Positions 31,323 to 41,648 of a DNA stretch of 61,530 nucleotides are shown here, one piece after another. Position numbers and translations under genes: made by a program. The stretch lies in assembly GCA_045645505.1 (NCBI GenBank), contig JAZRIW010000016.1, positions 1-61,530 on the forward strand, given 5' to 3'. The stretch's first letter is position 1; each line of letters starts with the position of its first letter. This stretch comes from Fumia sp045645505. Lineage in GTDB: Bacteria > Bacillota > Clostridia > Oscillospirales > Ruminococcaceae. Below the pieces are notes generated by a model. It searched no databases. It saw only the letters and a program-made list of their open reading frames with translations, and was not told the origin of the DNA.

Positions 31323-32591
31323 ATGCTTCTTATTAAAAACGGACATATTGTAAGTCCTGAAAACAACATAGACGGCATTTTTGATATTTTAATTGATAAC
31401 GATAAAATCATTAAAATAGAAAAAAATATAAGTGTCGATTGTGAAACAATAGATGCAAAAAACAAATATATCTTCCCAGGAATAATTGATATGCACGTGC
31501 ATTTAAGAGACCCCGGCTTTACCCACAAGGAAGATATTTTAACAGGCTCAGAAGCAGCGGCGGCAGGTGGTGTTACCTCAGTTTTAGCTATGCCTAATAC
31601 AAACCCTCCTGTCGATAATGAAGAAACAGTCAGATATATTCTTAAAAAAGCAAAAAATGCAAAAACCAAAGTATATACCGCAGGTTGCATTACAAAAGGT
31701 ATGAGCGGTAACGGATTAAGTGATATGAAAGCACTTAAAAACGCAGGAATTATTGCAGTTTCTGATGACGGACGACCTGTTGAAAATGCCAGAACCATGG
31801 CAGAAGGTATGCACCTTGCAAATGAAAATAATCTTGTTACAATTTCTCATTGTGAAGATCTTAATTTAATTAACGGCGGTATTATTCATAAAGGTACTGT
31901 GAGTGAAACTTTAGGTGTAAAAGGTATGACAAGAGCATCTGAAGACAGTATTACTGCAAGAGAAATCTGCATTGCCGATGCTGAAAGCCTCCCCATTCAT
32001 ATTGCACATGTCAGCACTGAGGGCTCTGTAGATATTATAAGAAACGCTAAAAAAAGAGGTATAAAGGTAACCTGTGAAACATGTCCTCACTATTTTATCT
32101 TTGACCATTCTAAACTTTTATCAGAAGATGCAGATTACAGAATGAACCCACCTCTACGCGAAGAAAAAGATTTAAAAGCAGTGACAGACGGAATTATTGA
32201 TGGCACCATAGACTGCATCGTAACCGACCACGCACCGCACACCAAAGAAGAAAAAGCAGATTTTATAAAAGCACCAAATGGTGTTTTGGGACTTGAAACC
32301 AGCTTTTCAGCTTCATACACTCACCTCGTTAAGACAAATAAAATCACCCTGTCAAAATTAATTACCCTTATGAGTGTAAATCCCGCAAAAATACTTAAAA
32401 TTGAAGGCGGAGTTATCAAAGAAGGGGCTTTAGCAGACCTTTTTATTGCAGATTTAGATAAAGAATGGACAGTGGTCCCCGAGAAACTTCATTCAAAATC
32501 TAAAAATACAGTCTTTAAAGGTGAAAAATTAAAAGGCAAAGTTATTTATACCATATTAAACGGAAACTTAGTATATAAAGAGGAGGAATAA
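31323..32591 (+). CDS. pyrC: Dihydroorotase
   Basis: 422 residues, type I amidohydrolase TIM barrel. Metal ligands in HVHLRDPG, a further His in SHCED, and TDHAPH near the end. Catalyses ring closure of carbamoyl aspartate. Located in the pyr operon after pyrR. Confidence 0.96.
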   Translation: MLLIKNGHIVSPENNIDGIFDILIDNDKIIKIEKNISVDCETIDAKNKYIFPGIIDMHVHLRDPGFTHKEDILTGSEAAAAGGVTSVLAMPNTNPPVDNEETVRYILKKAKNAKTKVYTAGCITKGMSGNGLSDMKALKNAGIIAVSDDGRPVENARTMAEGMHLANENNLVTISHCEDLNLINGGIIHKGTVSETLGVKGMTRASEDSITAREICIADAESLPIHIAHVSTEGSVDIIRNAKKRGIKVTCETCPHYFIFDHSKLLSEDADYRMNPPLREEKDLKAVTDGIIDGTIDCIVTDHAPHTKEEKADFIKAPNGVLGLETSFSASYTHLVKTNKITLSKLITLMSVNPAKILKIEGGVIKEGALADLFIADLDKEWTVVPEKLHSKSKNTVFKGEKLKGKVIYTILNGNLVYKEEE

Positions 32592-32594
32592 AAA

Positions 32595-33515
32595 ATGTCA
32601 TTCGATTTACTTATCGACCGTATCAAAGAATTAAAAAACCCCACTGTTGCAGGCTTGGACCCCCAATTTTCCTATGTTCCAAATTACATCAAGGAAAAAT
32701 ATTTAAAAGAATGTCCTGATTTATTAGAAGGTGCCGCTAAGGCAGTTTTGGAGTACAACAAAGGACTTATAGATGAAATTTGTGACATTGTACCCGCAAT
32801 CAAACCTCAGGCTGCATATTATGAACTTTATGGCTGGGCAGGTATGAAAACCTTAAAAGAAACCATTGATTATGCTCATAAAAAAGGAATGTATGTAATA
32901 ACTGACGGAAAACGTAATGATATTGGTACTACTATGGAAGCGTATGCTTCAGCACATCTCGGAAAAATCGAAATTGACGGCAAAAAAATTGCCCCATTTG
33001 ACGGTGACGCGCTTACAGTCAACGGATATTTAGGTACAGATGGAATTTCCCCTCTCATTAAAATCTGTAAAGAAGAAGATAAAGGCATATTTGTCCTTGT
33101 AAAAACTTCTAACCCCTCTTCAGGAGAATTACAGGATAAAAAAATTGATGACAAAACAGTTTTTGAAGTAATGGGAGAAATGTGCGAAAAATGGGGAGAA
33201 GAATTAAAAGGAAAATACAACTACTCCGGTGTTGGTGCCGTAGTTGGTGCAACCTACCCCGAACAACTTTCAGAACTCAGAAAAAAAATGCCGCACACAT
33301 TTTTCTTAGTCCCGGGTTATGGTGCACAAGGCGGAGGAGCCGCTGATGTTGCAGGTGGATTTGATAAAGACGGGCTTGGTGCAATCATCAATTCTTCAAG
33401 AGGAATTATATGTGCTTATAAAAAAGAAGGCTGTGACGAAAAAGAATATGCAAAAGCTGCACGCAGAGAAGCTATCCGTATGCGTGATGACATTCTCAGG
33501 TACATAAATTTATAA
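32595..33515 (+). CDS. pyrF: Orotidine 5'-phosphate decarboxylase (type 2)
   Basis: 306 residues. Catalytic DGKRNDIGTT (Lys/Asp network), GLDPQ at the start. The length and DGKRND pattern fit the longer type 2 subfamily. Last step of UMP synthesis. Only 3 nt separate it from pyrC; AGGAGGAATAAAA is its RBS. Confidence 0.95.
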   Translation: MSFDLLIDRIKELKNPTVAGLDPQFSYVPNYIKEKYLKECPDLLEGAAKAVLEYNKGLIDEICDIVPAIKPQAAYYELYGWAGMKTLKETIDYAHKKGMYVITDGKRNDIGTTMEAYASAHLGKIEIDGKKIAPFDGDALTVNGYLGTDGISPLIKICKEEDKGIFVLVKTSNPSSGELQDKKIDDKTVFEVMGEMCEKWGEELKGKYNYSGVGAVVGATYPEQLSELRKKMPHTFFLVPGYGAQGGGAADVAGGFDKDGLGAIINSSRGIICAYKKEGCDEKEYAKAARREAIRMRDDILRYINL

Positions 33516-33527
33516 TTGGAGGATAAA

Positions 33528-34601
33528 ATGAATAACGAAATAAAAAAAGCATGGCTTATTTTGGAAAATGGTACTGTTTTTGAAGGAAAAAGTTTCGGTG
33601 CAGAGGGAAAATCCATCGGTGAAGTAGTATTTTCAACTTCAATGGTAGGATATCAGGAAGCAATAACCGACCCGAATTTTTATGGTCAGATTTTAACTCA
33701 AACCTTTCCTCTTATCGGAAACTACGGTACAAACTCCTTAGATATATCATCAGAGAAATCATATCTGAATGGATATATAGTGAGAGAATGGTGCGAAACC
33801 CCATCTAATTTCAGATGTGAAGAAGATATCGACACCTTCCTTAAAAAAATGAATGTTATAGGAATTTACGATATAGACACAAGACACCTTACAAAAATTC
33901 TCAGAAATGAAGGTGCTTTAAACGGACTTATCACTACAACACCTATTGATGATAAAGCTTCTGTTTTAAAAGAAATTTCTGAATATTCTATTAAAGATGC
34001 AGTTAAAAAAGTAACTGAAAACTGTAATTTAGAAAAATCTAAAGACGAGTATAAATACAACATCGGTGTTTTAAACTTAGGCAGTTTTTCATATCTTGAA
34101 AATATCCTCAATAAAAAAGATTGCAATATGATTTTATTGCCTCCCGACACTAAAAATTTCGATAATTTAGATGGTGTTATCCTTTCAGAAGGCCCGGGAG
34201 ACCCATACGAAAATAAAGAAATTACAGATACCGTCAAAGAACTCATTAAGCTTAATATCCCACTTATGGGAATCGGACTCGGTCATCAGATTTTAGCTAT
34301 TGCAAATGGCTTTAAATGTGAAAAAATGCTTCACGGGCATAGAGGTTCATCACAACCGGTGGTTGATTTGAAATCCAAAAAGACTTATATCACATCACAA
34401 AACCACGGATATGTAGTATCAGATGTAACAGATTCAGTTGCCGAAATCAGCTTTAAAAATGCAAACGATTTAAGTTGTGAAGGACTTATTTATAAAAATA
34501 TCCCTGCTATTTCGGTGCAATTCAGACCTACGCTTGACAGGTCAAGACAGGATACCGCATTTTTATTCGACCAATTTTTAAATTGTCTGAAAGGAAGATA
34601 A
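33528..34601 (+). CDS. carA: Carbamoyl-phosphate synthase small subunit, glutaminase triad lost
   Basis: 357 residues from ATG 33528 (TTGGAGG upstream). N-terminal CarA domain conserved (MVGYQEAITDP, PLIGNYG). The class I amidotransferase domain is present but inactive by sequence. The nucleophile motif normally GICLGHQ reads GIGLGHQ (Cys to Gly250, codon 34275-34277). The His-x-Glu pair normally VQYHPEA reads VQFRPTL (His to Arg333, Glu to Thr335). The GHHG(G/A)NHPV-like segment is GHRGSSQPV. The rest of the fold (SEGPGDP, TSQNHGYVV) stays. With CarB intact the enzyme probably uses free ammonia. The reading frame is clean, so it is not a broken gene. Confidence 0.93.
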   Translation: MNNEIKKAWLILENGTVFEGKSFGAEGKSIGEVVFSTSMVGYQEAITDPNFYGQILTQTFPLIGNYGTNSLDISSEKSYLNGYIVREWCETPSNFRCEEDIDTFLKKMNVIGIYDIDTRHLTKILRNEGALNGLITTTPIDDKASVLKEISEYSIKDAVKKVTENCNLEKSKDEYKYNIGVLNLGSFSYLENILNKKDCNMILLPPDTKNFDNLDGVILSEGPGDPYENKEITDTVKELIKLNIPLMGIGLGHQILAIANGFKCEKMLHGHRGSSQPVVDLKSKKTYITSQNHGYVVSDVTDSVAEISFKNANDLSCEGLIYKNIPAISVQFRPTLDRSRQDTAFLFDQFLNCLKGR

Positions 34602-34604
34602 GCT

Positions 34605-37600
34605 ATGCCACTCAGAAATGATATTAAAAAAGTCCTGGTAATCGGTTCAGGACCTATTGTTATCGGACAAGCAGCCGAATTTGACTATGCGGGAACACAA
34701 GCTTGCAGAGCTCTAAAGGAAGAAGGACTTGAAGTTGTTTTAATCAATTCAAACCCCGCTACCATTATGACCGATAAAGCTATGGCCGACAAAATCTATA
34801 TCGAGCCACTTACTTTAGATGTAATTAAACGCGTTATAAAAATCGAAAAGCCCGACAGTATTTTATCCACCTTGGGAGGACAAACAGGGCTTACTCTTTC
34901 AATGCAACTTGCAAAAGAGGGATTTTTAGATGAACATAATGTAAAACTTTTAGGTGCAGATCCCGATACTATCGATAAAGCGGAGGATCGTCAGAGCTTT
35001 AAAGATACTATGGAAGGAATCGGTGAGCCTTGTATTCCGTCCAAAGTAGTAACCACTGTAGAAGATGCCGTGGAATTTGCAGAAGAAATAAGCTACCCCG
35101 TTATCGTACGTCCTGCTTTCACCTTAGGAGGCACAGGCGGAGGTATTGCAAATAACGAAGCTGAACTTCGCGATATATCTATAAACGGATTAAGACTATC
35201 CCCTATAACACAGATTTTAATTGAAAAATGTATCTCAGGCTGGAAAGAAATTGAATTTGAGGTAATAAGAGATTCAAACGATAACTGTATCACAGTATGT
35301 TCAATGGAAAACTTTGACCCCGTTGGTGTTCATACAGGTGACTCGATAGTAGTTGCTCCAGCTGTAACATTATCTCCCAAAGAATACAATATGTTAAGAT
35401 CTGCAGCGCTTAACATTGTTTCAGAATTAAAGGTAGAGGGTGGCTGTAACTGTCAGTTTGCACTTTATCCCGAAAGTGAAGAATATGCTGTTATCGAAGT
35501 TAACCCCCGTGTTTCCCGTTCATCGGCACTTGCTTCAAAAGCTACCGGCTATCCTATCGCGAAAGTTGCTACAAAAATAGCTATCGGATATACACTGGAT
35601 GAAATTGTAAATGCCGTTACCGGAAATACTTACGCATGTTTTGAACCCTCTATTGACTATCTTGTTGTAAAATTCCCCAAATGGCCTTTTGATAAATTCG
35701 TTTATGCAAAACGCACATTGGGTACCCAGATGAAAGCAACCGGTGAAGTTATGAGCATCGGTACTTCCTTTGAACAAGGTATAATGAAAGCAGTAAGAGG
35801 GATAGAATTAGGACTTGACACCTTAAATCTCCCTGAATTTGAAGAACTTTCCGATAAAGAAGTAAAAGACTCACTTTCAATAGTTGATGACCGCCGTATT
35901 TTTATGGTATATGAGGCCTTAAAACGCAATATATCTATTGAGGAAATTCACAATATCACAATGATTGACGAATGGTTTTTAAATAAGTTATTTAACTTAA
36001 TTAACCTTGAAAATGAGCTTAAAAAAGGAAACCTTTCTAAAGAGCTTTATCTTAAAGCTAAAAAATTCGGTTATCTTGATGAAACAATCAAACGTCTTAG
36101 TGGTTGTGAAATAGATAAACCTTTATACTCTTCTTATAAAATGGTTGATACCTGTGCCGCTGAATTTGAAGCAAAAACTCCATATTTTTACTCAACATAT
36201 GATGCACAAAATGAAGCCCAGGAATTTATCGAAAAACAAAAAAGCAATAAGAAAAAAGTTATTGTTTTCGGCTCAGGTCCTATCAGAATCGGTCAGGGAA
36301 TTGAGTTTGACTATTGTTGTGTTCATTGTGTATGGGCACTTAAAAAATTAGGCTATGAAGCAATAATTGCAAATAACAACCCTGAAACTGTTTCAACCGA
36401 CTTTGATACAGGTGACAGACTTTATTTTGACCCACTTACAAAAGAAGATGTGAGAAATCTTATCGAAACCGAAAAACCTTATGGCGTTGTAGTGCAATTT
36501 GGCGGACAAACCGCTATAAAACTCACTAAATTCTTAAATGACCTCGGTGTAAACATTTTAGGTACTTCCTGCGACAGCATTGATGAAGCAGAAGACAGAG
36601 AACGCTTTGATGCACTTTTGGAACGTTGCTCTATTCCCCGTCCTCAGGGACAAACTATTTTCACCACCGAAGAGGCTTTAAAAGCTGCAAATGAATTAGG
36701 ATATCCCGTTTTACTCCGTCCTTCCTACGTTTTAGGCGGCCAGAATATGATTATAGCTCATTCTGATAAAGATGTAGAAGAATATATGACTATCATCACA
36801 TCTCATGAGCTTGAAAATCCGGTCCTTATAGACAAATATCTTATGGGAACCGAGGTAGAGGTAGATGCTATTTCCGACGGTGAAGATTATTTAATCCCCG
36901 GTATTATGGAACATATTGAACGTGCAGGAGTTCACTCCGGTGACTCTATCTCCGTTTACCCTGCACAGAATCTTTCACATCATATAAGAAAAACTTTGAT
37001 TGAATATACAGGAAGACTTGCAAGAGAACTTAAAGTCAAAGGTCTTATAAATATCCAGTACGTTATATACAATCATGAAGTTTATGTAATTGAAGTAAAT
37101 CCCCGTTCCTCAAGAACAGTACCTTATATAAGTAAGGTAACAGGTGTTCCTATGGTTTCTCTTGCAACTGAAATTATATTGGGCAAAAAGCTTAAAGATT
37201 TGGGTTATGGTACCGGCCTTTATCCCGAAGCTCAGTATGTAGCTGTAAAAGTACCGGTGTTCAGCTTTGAGAAACTTATAAATGTTGACACTCACTTAGG
37301 TCCTGAAATGAAATCTACCGGTGAAGTACTTGGAATTGCCGAGAAGTTTGATGAGGCACTTTTAAAAGGTCTTGTAGCTTCCGGAAATCAGATGAAAAAA
37401 TCCGGCGGTGTTTTAATTACTGTAAGAGATTCTGATAAACAAGAAGTGCTGGAAGTAGCCGATAAATTTGAGACAATGGGATTCACTTTATATGCAACCA
37501 GCGGTACCGCAACTCTTTTAAACCGAAATATGATTGCCGCTAATGTTGTGAAGAAAATAAGCGACGATCCTGAGAATAATATCTTGACACTTTTGGACAG

Positions 37601-37799
37601 CGGAAAAATCGACTATGTTATCTCCACTTCCGAGAAAGGTCGCCAACCTGCCCGTGACAGTGTTAAAATCAGAAGAAAAGCAGTTGAACGTTCAATAGTT
37701 TGTCTCACTTCTATCGATACTGCAAATGCTATCGCAGATGTTCTCAATATGGATAAAACCATTAACGATATAGACCTTGTCGATATCACAAAAATTTAA
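34605..37799 (+). CDS. carB: Carbamoyl-phosphate synthase large subunit
   Basis: 1064 residues, close to the 1073 of E. coli. Two homologous ATP-grasp halves, each starting with GSGPI-IGQ-EFDY (residues about 12-30 and 547-565), and a C-terminal MGS-like allosteric domain (about 935-1064, LYATSGTATLL). Makes carbamoyl phosphate from bicarbonate, ATP and ammonia. Begins 3 nt after carA. It can run on free NH3 without the small-subunit glutaminase, which matters given the CarA substitutions. Confidence 0.97.
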   Translation: MPLRNDIKKVLVIGSGPIVIGQAAEFDYAGTQACRALKEEGLEVVLINSNPATIMTDKAMADKIYIEPLTLDVIKRVIKIEKPDSILSTLGGQTGLTLSMQLAKEGFLDEHNVKLLGADPDTIDKAEDRQSFKDTMEGIGEPCIPSKVVTTVEDAVEFAEEISYPVIVRPAFTLGGTGGGIANNEAELRDISINGLRLSPITQILIEKCISGWKEIEFEVIRDSNDNCITVCSMENFDPVGVHTGDSIVVAPAVTLSPKEYNMLRSAALNIVSELKVEGGCNCQFALYPESEEYAVIEVNPRVSRSSALASKATGYPIAKVATKIAIGYTLDEIVNAVTGNTYACFEPSIDYLVVKFPKWPFDKFVYAKRTLGTQMKATGEVMSIGTSFEQGIMKAVRGIELGLDTLNLPEFEELSDKEVKDSLSIVDDRRIFMVYEALKRNISIEEIHNITMIDEWFLNKLFNLINLENELKKGNLSKELYLKAKKFGYLDETIKRLSGCEIDKPLYSSYKMVDTCAAEFEAKTPYFYSTYDAQNEAQEFIEKQKSNKKKVIVFGSGPIRIGQGIEFDYCCVHCVWALKKLGYEAIIANNNPETVSTDFDTGDRLYFDPLTKEDVRNLIETEKPYGVVVQFGGQTAIKLTKFLNDLGVNILGTSCDSIDEAEDRERFDALLERCSIPRPQGQTIFTTEEALKAANELGYPVLLRPSYVLGGQNMIIAHSDKDVEEYMTIITSHELENPVLIDKYLMGTEVEVDAISDGEDYLIPGIMEHIERAGVHSGDSISVYPAQNLSHHIRKTLIEYTGRLARELKVKGLINIQYVIYNHEVYVIEVNPRSSRTVPYISKVTGVPMVSLATEIILGKKLKDLGYGTGLYPEAQYVAVKVPVFSFEKLINVDTHLGPEMKSTGEVLGIAEKFDEALLKGLVASGNQMKKSGGVLITVRDSDKQEVLEVADKFETMGFTLYATSGTATLLNRNMIAANVVKKISDDPENNILTLLDSGKIDYVISTSEKGRQPARDSVKIRRKAVERSIVCLTSIDTANAIADVLNMDKTINDIDLVDITKI

Positions 37800-37886
37800 T
37801 TTACCATAAATTTACAAATATTATTTAATTTTCATAACAAATAGTGGTAAAATAACTTTATACTATAATATTGGTATCTTTAAAAT

Positions 37887-37925
37887 AAAAACTCAAGTAT
37901 AACCTTAAGCTATACTTGAGTTTTT
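37887..37925. terminator. Terminator of the pyr operon
   Basis: AAAACTCAAGTATA pairs with TATACTTGAGTTTT across a 9-nt loop, T tract after it. It directly precedes the RBS of the P-type ATPase gene, so it might also act as an attenuator for that gene. Confidence 0.8.
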
Positions 37926-37940
37926 AAATGGAGGAATAAT

Positions 37941-40574
37941 ATGCGTTATTATTGCGAAGACAAAGATAAAGTTTTATCAGAGGTTAATTCCTCAGAAAAC
38001 GGATTAACAAGCGAAGAAGCAAAAAAGCGACTTGAAGCAAATGGTAAAAACTGCTTAAAAGCTGCAAAAGGAAAATCTCTTATTATGAGATTTTTAGAAC
38101 AACTTTCAGACCCTATGATAGTTATTTTACTTGCAGCCGCTGTAATCAGTGGAGTTTTAGCAGTTATAGAAAATGAAAGCTTTGCAGATGCGATTATCAT
38201 TTTAGCGGTAGTTTTAATCAATGCAGTTTTAGGTGTTTACCAGGAAAATAAAGCAGAAAAAGCTATCGAAGCATTACAGGAAATGTCAGCAGCTACTTCA
38301 AAAGTTATGCGTGATGGAAAAATTTCTGTCATTCACAGTGAAGATTTAGTTGTAGGCGATATCATTTTACTCGAAGCAGGAGATGCAGTCCCTGCCGACG
38401 CAAGAATTTTAGAAAACGCAAGTTTGAAAGTAGAAGAAGCCGCCCTCACCGGTGAATCGGTACCCGTTACTAAGTTTATTGATATAATAAACTTAAAAGA
38501 CGGCGAAAAAGATGTTCCTTTGGGGGACCGCAAAAATATGCTCTATATGGGAAGTACAGTAGTATATGGAAGAGGAACTGCTGTCATTACTGCAACGGGT
38601 ATGGATACCGAAATGGGTAAAATTGCCGATGCACTTCAACAGGCTAAAGATGGCGAAACACCTTTACAGCTTAAACTCAACCAGCTTTCAAAAATTTTAA
38701 CTTACCTTGTACTAGGCATCTGTATTGTCGTATTCGGAATTCAACTTTTAAGAGCAGGAAATATGAATTTTGAGCTTATATTGAATTCATTTATGATTGC
38801 AATTTCACTTGCCGTAGCAGCAATTCCGGAAGGTCTTGCCGCAGTTGTGACAGTTGTACTTTCTATCGGTGTTACCAATATGTCAAAACGAAACGCCATT
38901 ATAAGACGTCTGACCGCAGTAGAAACCTTAGGTTGTGCGCAACTTATCTGCTCCGATAAAACAGGTACCCTTACACAGAACAAGATGACTGTTGTTGATT
39001 TCTATGGAGATGATGAAAAATACATCGCTTCAGCTATGGCACTTTGCAGTGATGCTGAACTTGACAATGATAACAATGTTACGGGTGAGCCTACCGAAGC
39101 CGCACTTGTAGATTGGGCAAATAAATTAAATCTTCCCAAATACGATTTAAAAACTTCCTCACCCCGTATAGGTGAAGCTCCTTTTGATTCCTCAAGAAAA
39201 ATGATGTCAACTGTTCATCAGACTGAAAACGGAATAATTCAGTTCACAAAAGGTGCTCCCGACGTCATAATAAATAAATGCACATCTGTTATTAAAGATA
39301 ATAAAGTCGTTCCTATGACAGATGAGATTAAAGCAGAAATTCTCGCCTCTAACAAAGAAATGGCAGATAAAGCACTTCGTGTACTTGCTTGTGCACAAAG
39401 AAAATGGGACACTTCCCCTGCTGATTACGAGGCAGAGTTGCTTGAAACTGAGCTTTGTTTTGTAGGACTCTGTGGTATGATAGACCCTGTAAGACCTGAA
39501 GTAAAAGACGCAATCGTTGAATGTAAAAACGCAGGTATCAGACCTATTATGATTACCGGTGACCACATAGACACCGCTGTTGCAATTGCAAAAGAGTTAG
39601 GTATTATAACAGAAGGAACCTATGCGATTACAGGTTCTGAACTTAACAATATGAGCGACGAAGAATTTTTCTCAAAGTTTCAAAATATCAGTGTCTATGC
39701 CCGCGTTCAACCGGAACATAAAACACGAATTGTAAATGCCTGGCGTAAAGCAGGTTATGTAACCGCTATGACAGGAGACGGAGTAAACGATGCCCCCTCA
39801 ATTAAAGCCGCTGATATCGGTGTAGGAATGGGTATCACAGGTACCGATGTTACAAAAAATGTTGCTGATATGGTTTTAGCCGATGATAACTTCGCAACAA
39901 TAGTTGGAGCAGTTGAAGAAGGTCGCAGAATTTACGATAACATTCGCAAATCCATTCAGTTCCTTTTAGGTTCAAATATGAGTGAGGTTTTATGTATCTT
40001 CTTTGCTACATTGATAGGATTTGTAATTTTACAGCCCGTTCACCTTTTATGGATTAACCTTGTAACCGACTGTTTCCCCGCTTTGGCACTCGGTATGGAA
40101 AAAGCTGAACCAAATATTATGAAGAGAAAACCACGCAGTGCGAAATCAGGAATTTTCTCAGATGGTATGGGATTTGATATTGCATATCAAGGATTTCTCG
40201 TAATGATACTTGTACTTGCTTCTTACTTTATCGGTCATTTTGTTGAAACCGGAAACTTTACAATTACAAACAGCACTCATGGTACAACAATGGCATTTTT
40301 AACAATGTCTATGGCTGAAATTTTCCACAGCTTAAATATGCGTTCACAAAGACAAAGTATCTTCAAATTAGGCTCACCGAATAAATTCCTTTTACTTGCA
40401 GCCGCCGCTTCTTTTGTTGCTACAACTTTAGTTTGTGAAATTCCACTGCTTGCAGAAGCATTTAATTTCGCACCCGTAGGACTTACTGAATATGCAATAG
40501 CAATCTTACTCGGTGCAATAATTATTCCGGTTGTGGAATTGGTAAAATTCTTCCAGAGAAAAGCTTTAAAATAA
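37941..40574 (+). CDS. Calcium-translocating P-type ATPase (PMCA/SERCA type)
   Basis: 877 residues. Phosphorylation motif CSDKTGTLTQNKM, TGES actuator motif (ALTGESVPVTK), PEGL in TM4 (AAIPEGLAAVV), hinge TGDGVNDAPSIKAADIGVGMG, and 10 transmembrane segments. The TM4 and TM6 motifs (NLVTDCFPALALG) fit the type IIA/B Ca2+ pump group. Exports Ca2+ from the cytoplasm. GGAGGAATA RBS. Confidence 0.93.
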   Translation: MRYYCEDKDKVLSEVNSSENGLTSEEAKKRLEANGKNCLKAAKGKSLIMRFLEQLSDPMIVILLAAAVISGVLAVIENESFADAIIILAVVLINAVLGVYQENKAEKAIEALQEMSAATSKVMRDGKISVIHSEDLVVGDIILLEAGDAVPADARILENASLKVEEAALTGESVPVTKFIDIINLKDGEKDVPLGDRKNMLYMGSTVVYGRGTAVITATGMDTEMGKIADALQQAKDGETPLQLKLNQLSKILTYLVLGICIVVFGIQLLRAGNMNFELILNSFMIAISLAVAAIPEGLAAVVTVVLSIGVTNMSKRNAIIRRLTAVETLGCAQLICSDKTGTLTQNKMTVVDFYGDDEKYIASAMALCSDAELDNDNNVTGEPTEAALVDWANKLNLPKYDLKTSSPRIGEAPFDSSRKMMSTVHQTENGIIQFTKGAPDVIINKCTSVIKDNKVVPMTDEIKAEILASNKEMADKALRVLACAQRKWDTSPADYEAELLETELCFVGLCGMIDPVRPEVKDAIVECKNAGIRPIMITGDHIDTAVAIAKELGIITEGTYAITGSELNNMSDEEFFSKFQNISVYARVQPEHKTRIVNAWRKAGYVTAMTGDGVNDAPSIKAADIGVGMGITGTDVTKNVADMVLADDNFATIVGAVEEGRRIYDNIRKSIQFLLGSNMSEVLCIFFATLIGFVILQPVHLLWINLVTDCFPALALGMEKAEPNIMKRKPRSAKSGIFSDGMGFDIAYQGFLVMILVLASYFIGHFVETGNFTITNSTHGTTMAFLTMSMAEIFHSLNMRSQRQSIFKLGSPNKFLLLAAAASFVATTLVCEIPLLAEAFNFAPVGLTEYAIAILLGAIIIPVVELVKFFQRKALK

Positions 40575-40602
40575 AAAAACCCCCGCAGCTAAAGCTGCCA
40601 GG
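40573..40602. terminator. Terminator between P-ATPase gene and trpS
   Basis: GCAGC-TAAA-GCTGC stem with extending C/G pairs, T run in the minus-strand RNA (TTTTTTT) and a T-rich end in the plus direction. Confidence 0.6.
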
Positions 40603-40618
40603 CTTTTATTTATAAACA

Positions 40619-41635
40619 TTATCCTATAAGGCCAACTTTTCTTTTAACCTTATCCATTGTACGAGCTGCTAATCTCATTGCTTTCTCGGCACCTGACTTA
40701 TATGACTCCTCAAGATATGCTTTATCAGCCATAAGACGGTCAAACCTTTCACGTACCGGTCTTAATTCCTCACTGACAACTTCTCCGACAGCAGTCTTAA
40801 AGTCACCATAACCCTTACCTGCAAATTCATTTGTTATCTCATCCATTGTTTTACCTGTAATAACAGAATAAATTCCCATGAGATTATTGATGCCATCTTT
40901 ACCTTCTTTATAGCAAACTTCCATATCAGAATCGGTAACAGCACGTTTAAACTTCTTAATAATCTGCTCAGGTTTATCAAGAATAAAAACAGTAGCATTA
41001 TGATTTTCATCAGATTTTGACATCTTTCTTGCAGGATCAGCAAGAGACATAATTCTTGCCCCTTGTTTACCTATATAAGGCTCAGGAATTTTAAAGATGT
41101 TTCCAAAAACATTATTAAAACGATTAGCAACATCTCTTGTAAGTTCAAGATGCTGTTTCTGATCTTCACCAACAGGCACCATATCTGCCTGATAAAGCAG
41201 AATATCTGCCGCCATAAGTGACGGATAAGTAAAAAGTCCTGCATTTATATTGTCAGGATGTTTTTGAGATTTATCCTTAAACTGTGTCATTCTTGAAAGT
41301 TCACCGAACTGTGTATTACAAGAAAGCACCCAGCCGAGCTCTGCGTGTGCAGGTACCTGACTTTGAATAAAAACTATACTCTTTTCAGGATCAACACCAC
41401 AAGCGAGTAAAAGCGCATAGCTTTCAAGTACCTGTTTACGTAAATTTTTAGGATCATGTCTAACAGTAAGAGCATGTAAATCAGCAATCATATATGCACA
41501 GTTATAATCATCCTGCATTTTGCCCCAGGTTTTTACTGCACCTAAATAATTTCCTAACGTAAACACACCTGTCGGTTGTATTCCGCTTAAAATCACTTTT
41601 TTTCTTTCTACAGTTTCATTTATCTGTTCACTCAT
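40619..41635 (-). CDS. trpS: Tryptophanyl-tRNA synthetase
   Basis: 338 residues. HIGH-like motif in QPTGVFTLGNYLGA and KMSKS-class loop RKMSKSDENH. Class Ic synthetase of normal length. Follows an aminotransferase gene by 13 nt; no T-box leader is visible between them. Confidence 0.97.
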   Translation of the reverse strand: MSEQINETVERKKVILSGIQPTGVFTLGNYLGAVKTWGKMQDDYNCAYMIADLHALTVRHDPKNLRKQVLESYALLLACGVDPEKSIVFIQSQVPAHAELGWVLSCNTQFGELSRMTQFKDKSQKHPDNINAGLFTYPSLMAADILLYQADMVPVGEDQKQHLELTRDVANRFNNVFGNIFKIPEPYIGKQGARIMSLADPARKMSKSDENHNATVFILDKPEQIIKKFKRAVTDSDMEVCYKEGKDGINNLMGIYSVITGKTMDEITNEFAGKGYGDFKTAVGEVVSEELRPVRERFDRLMADKAYLEESYKSGAEKAMRLAARTMDKVKRKVGLIG

Positions 41636-41648
41636 AAAAATATCTCCT

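Noticed and set aside
33528..34601. CarA as a decaying pseudogene or sequencing error
   Set aside because: Three separate active-site substitutions occur in a clean full-length frame, with conserved surrounding motifs and normal operon spacing. This looks like relaxed or changed function, not decay.
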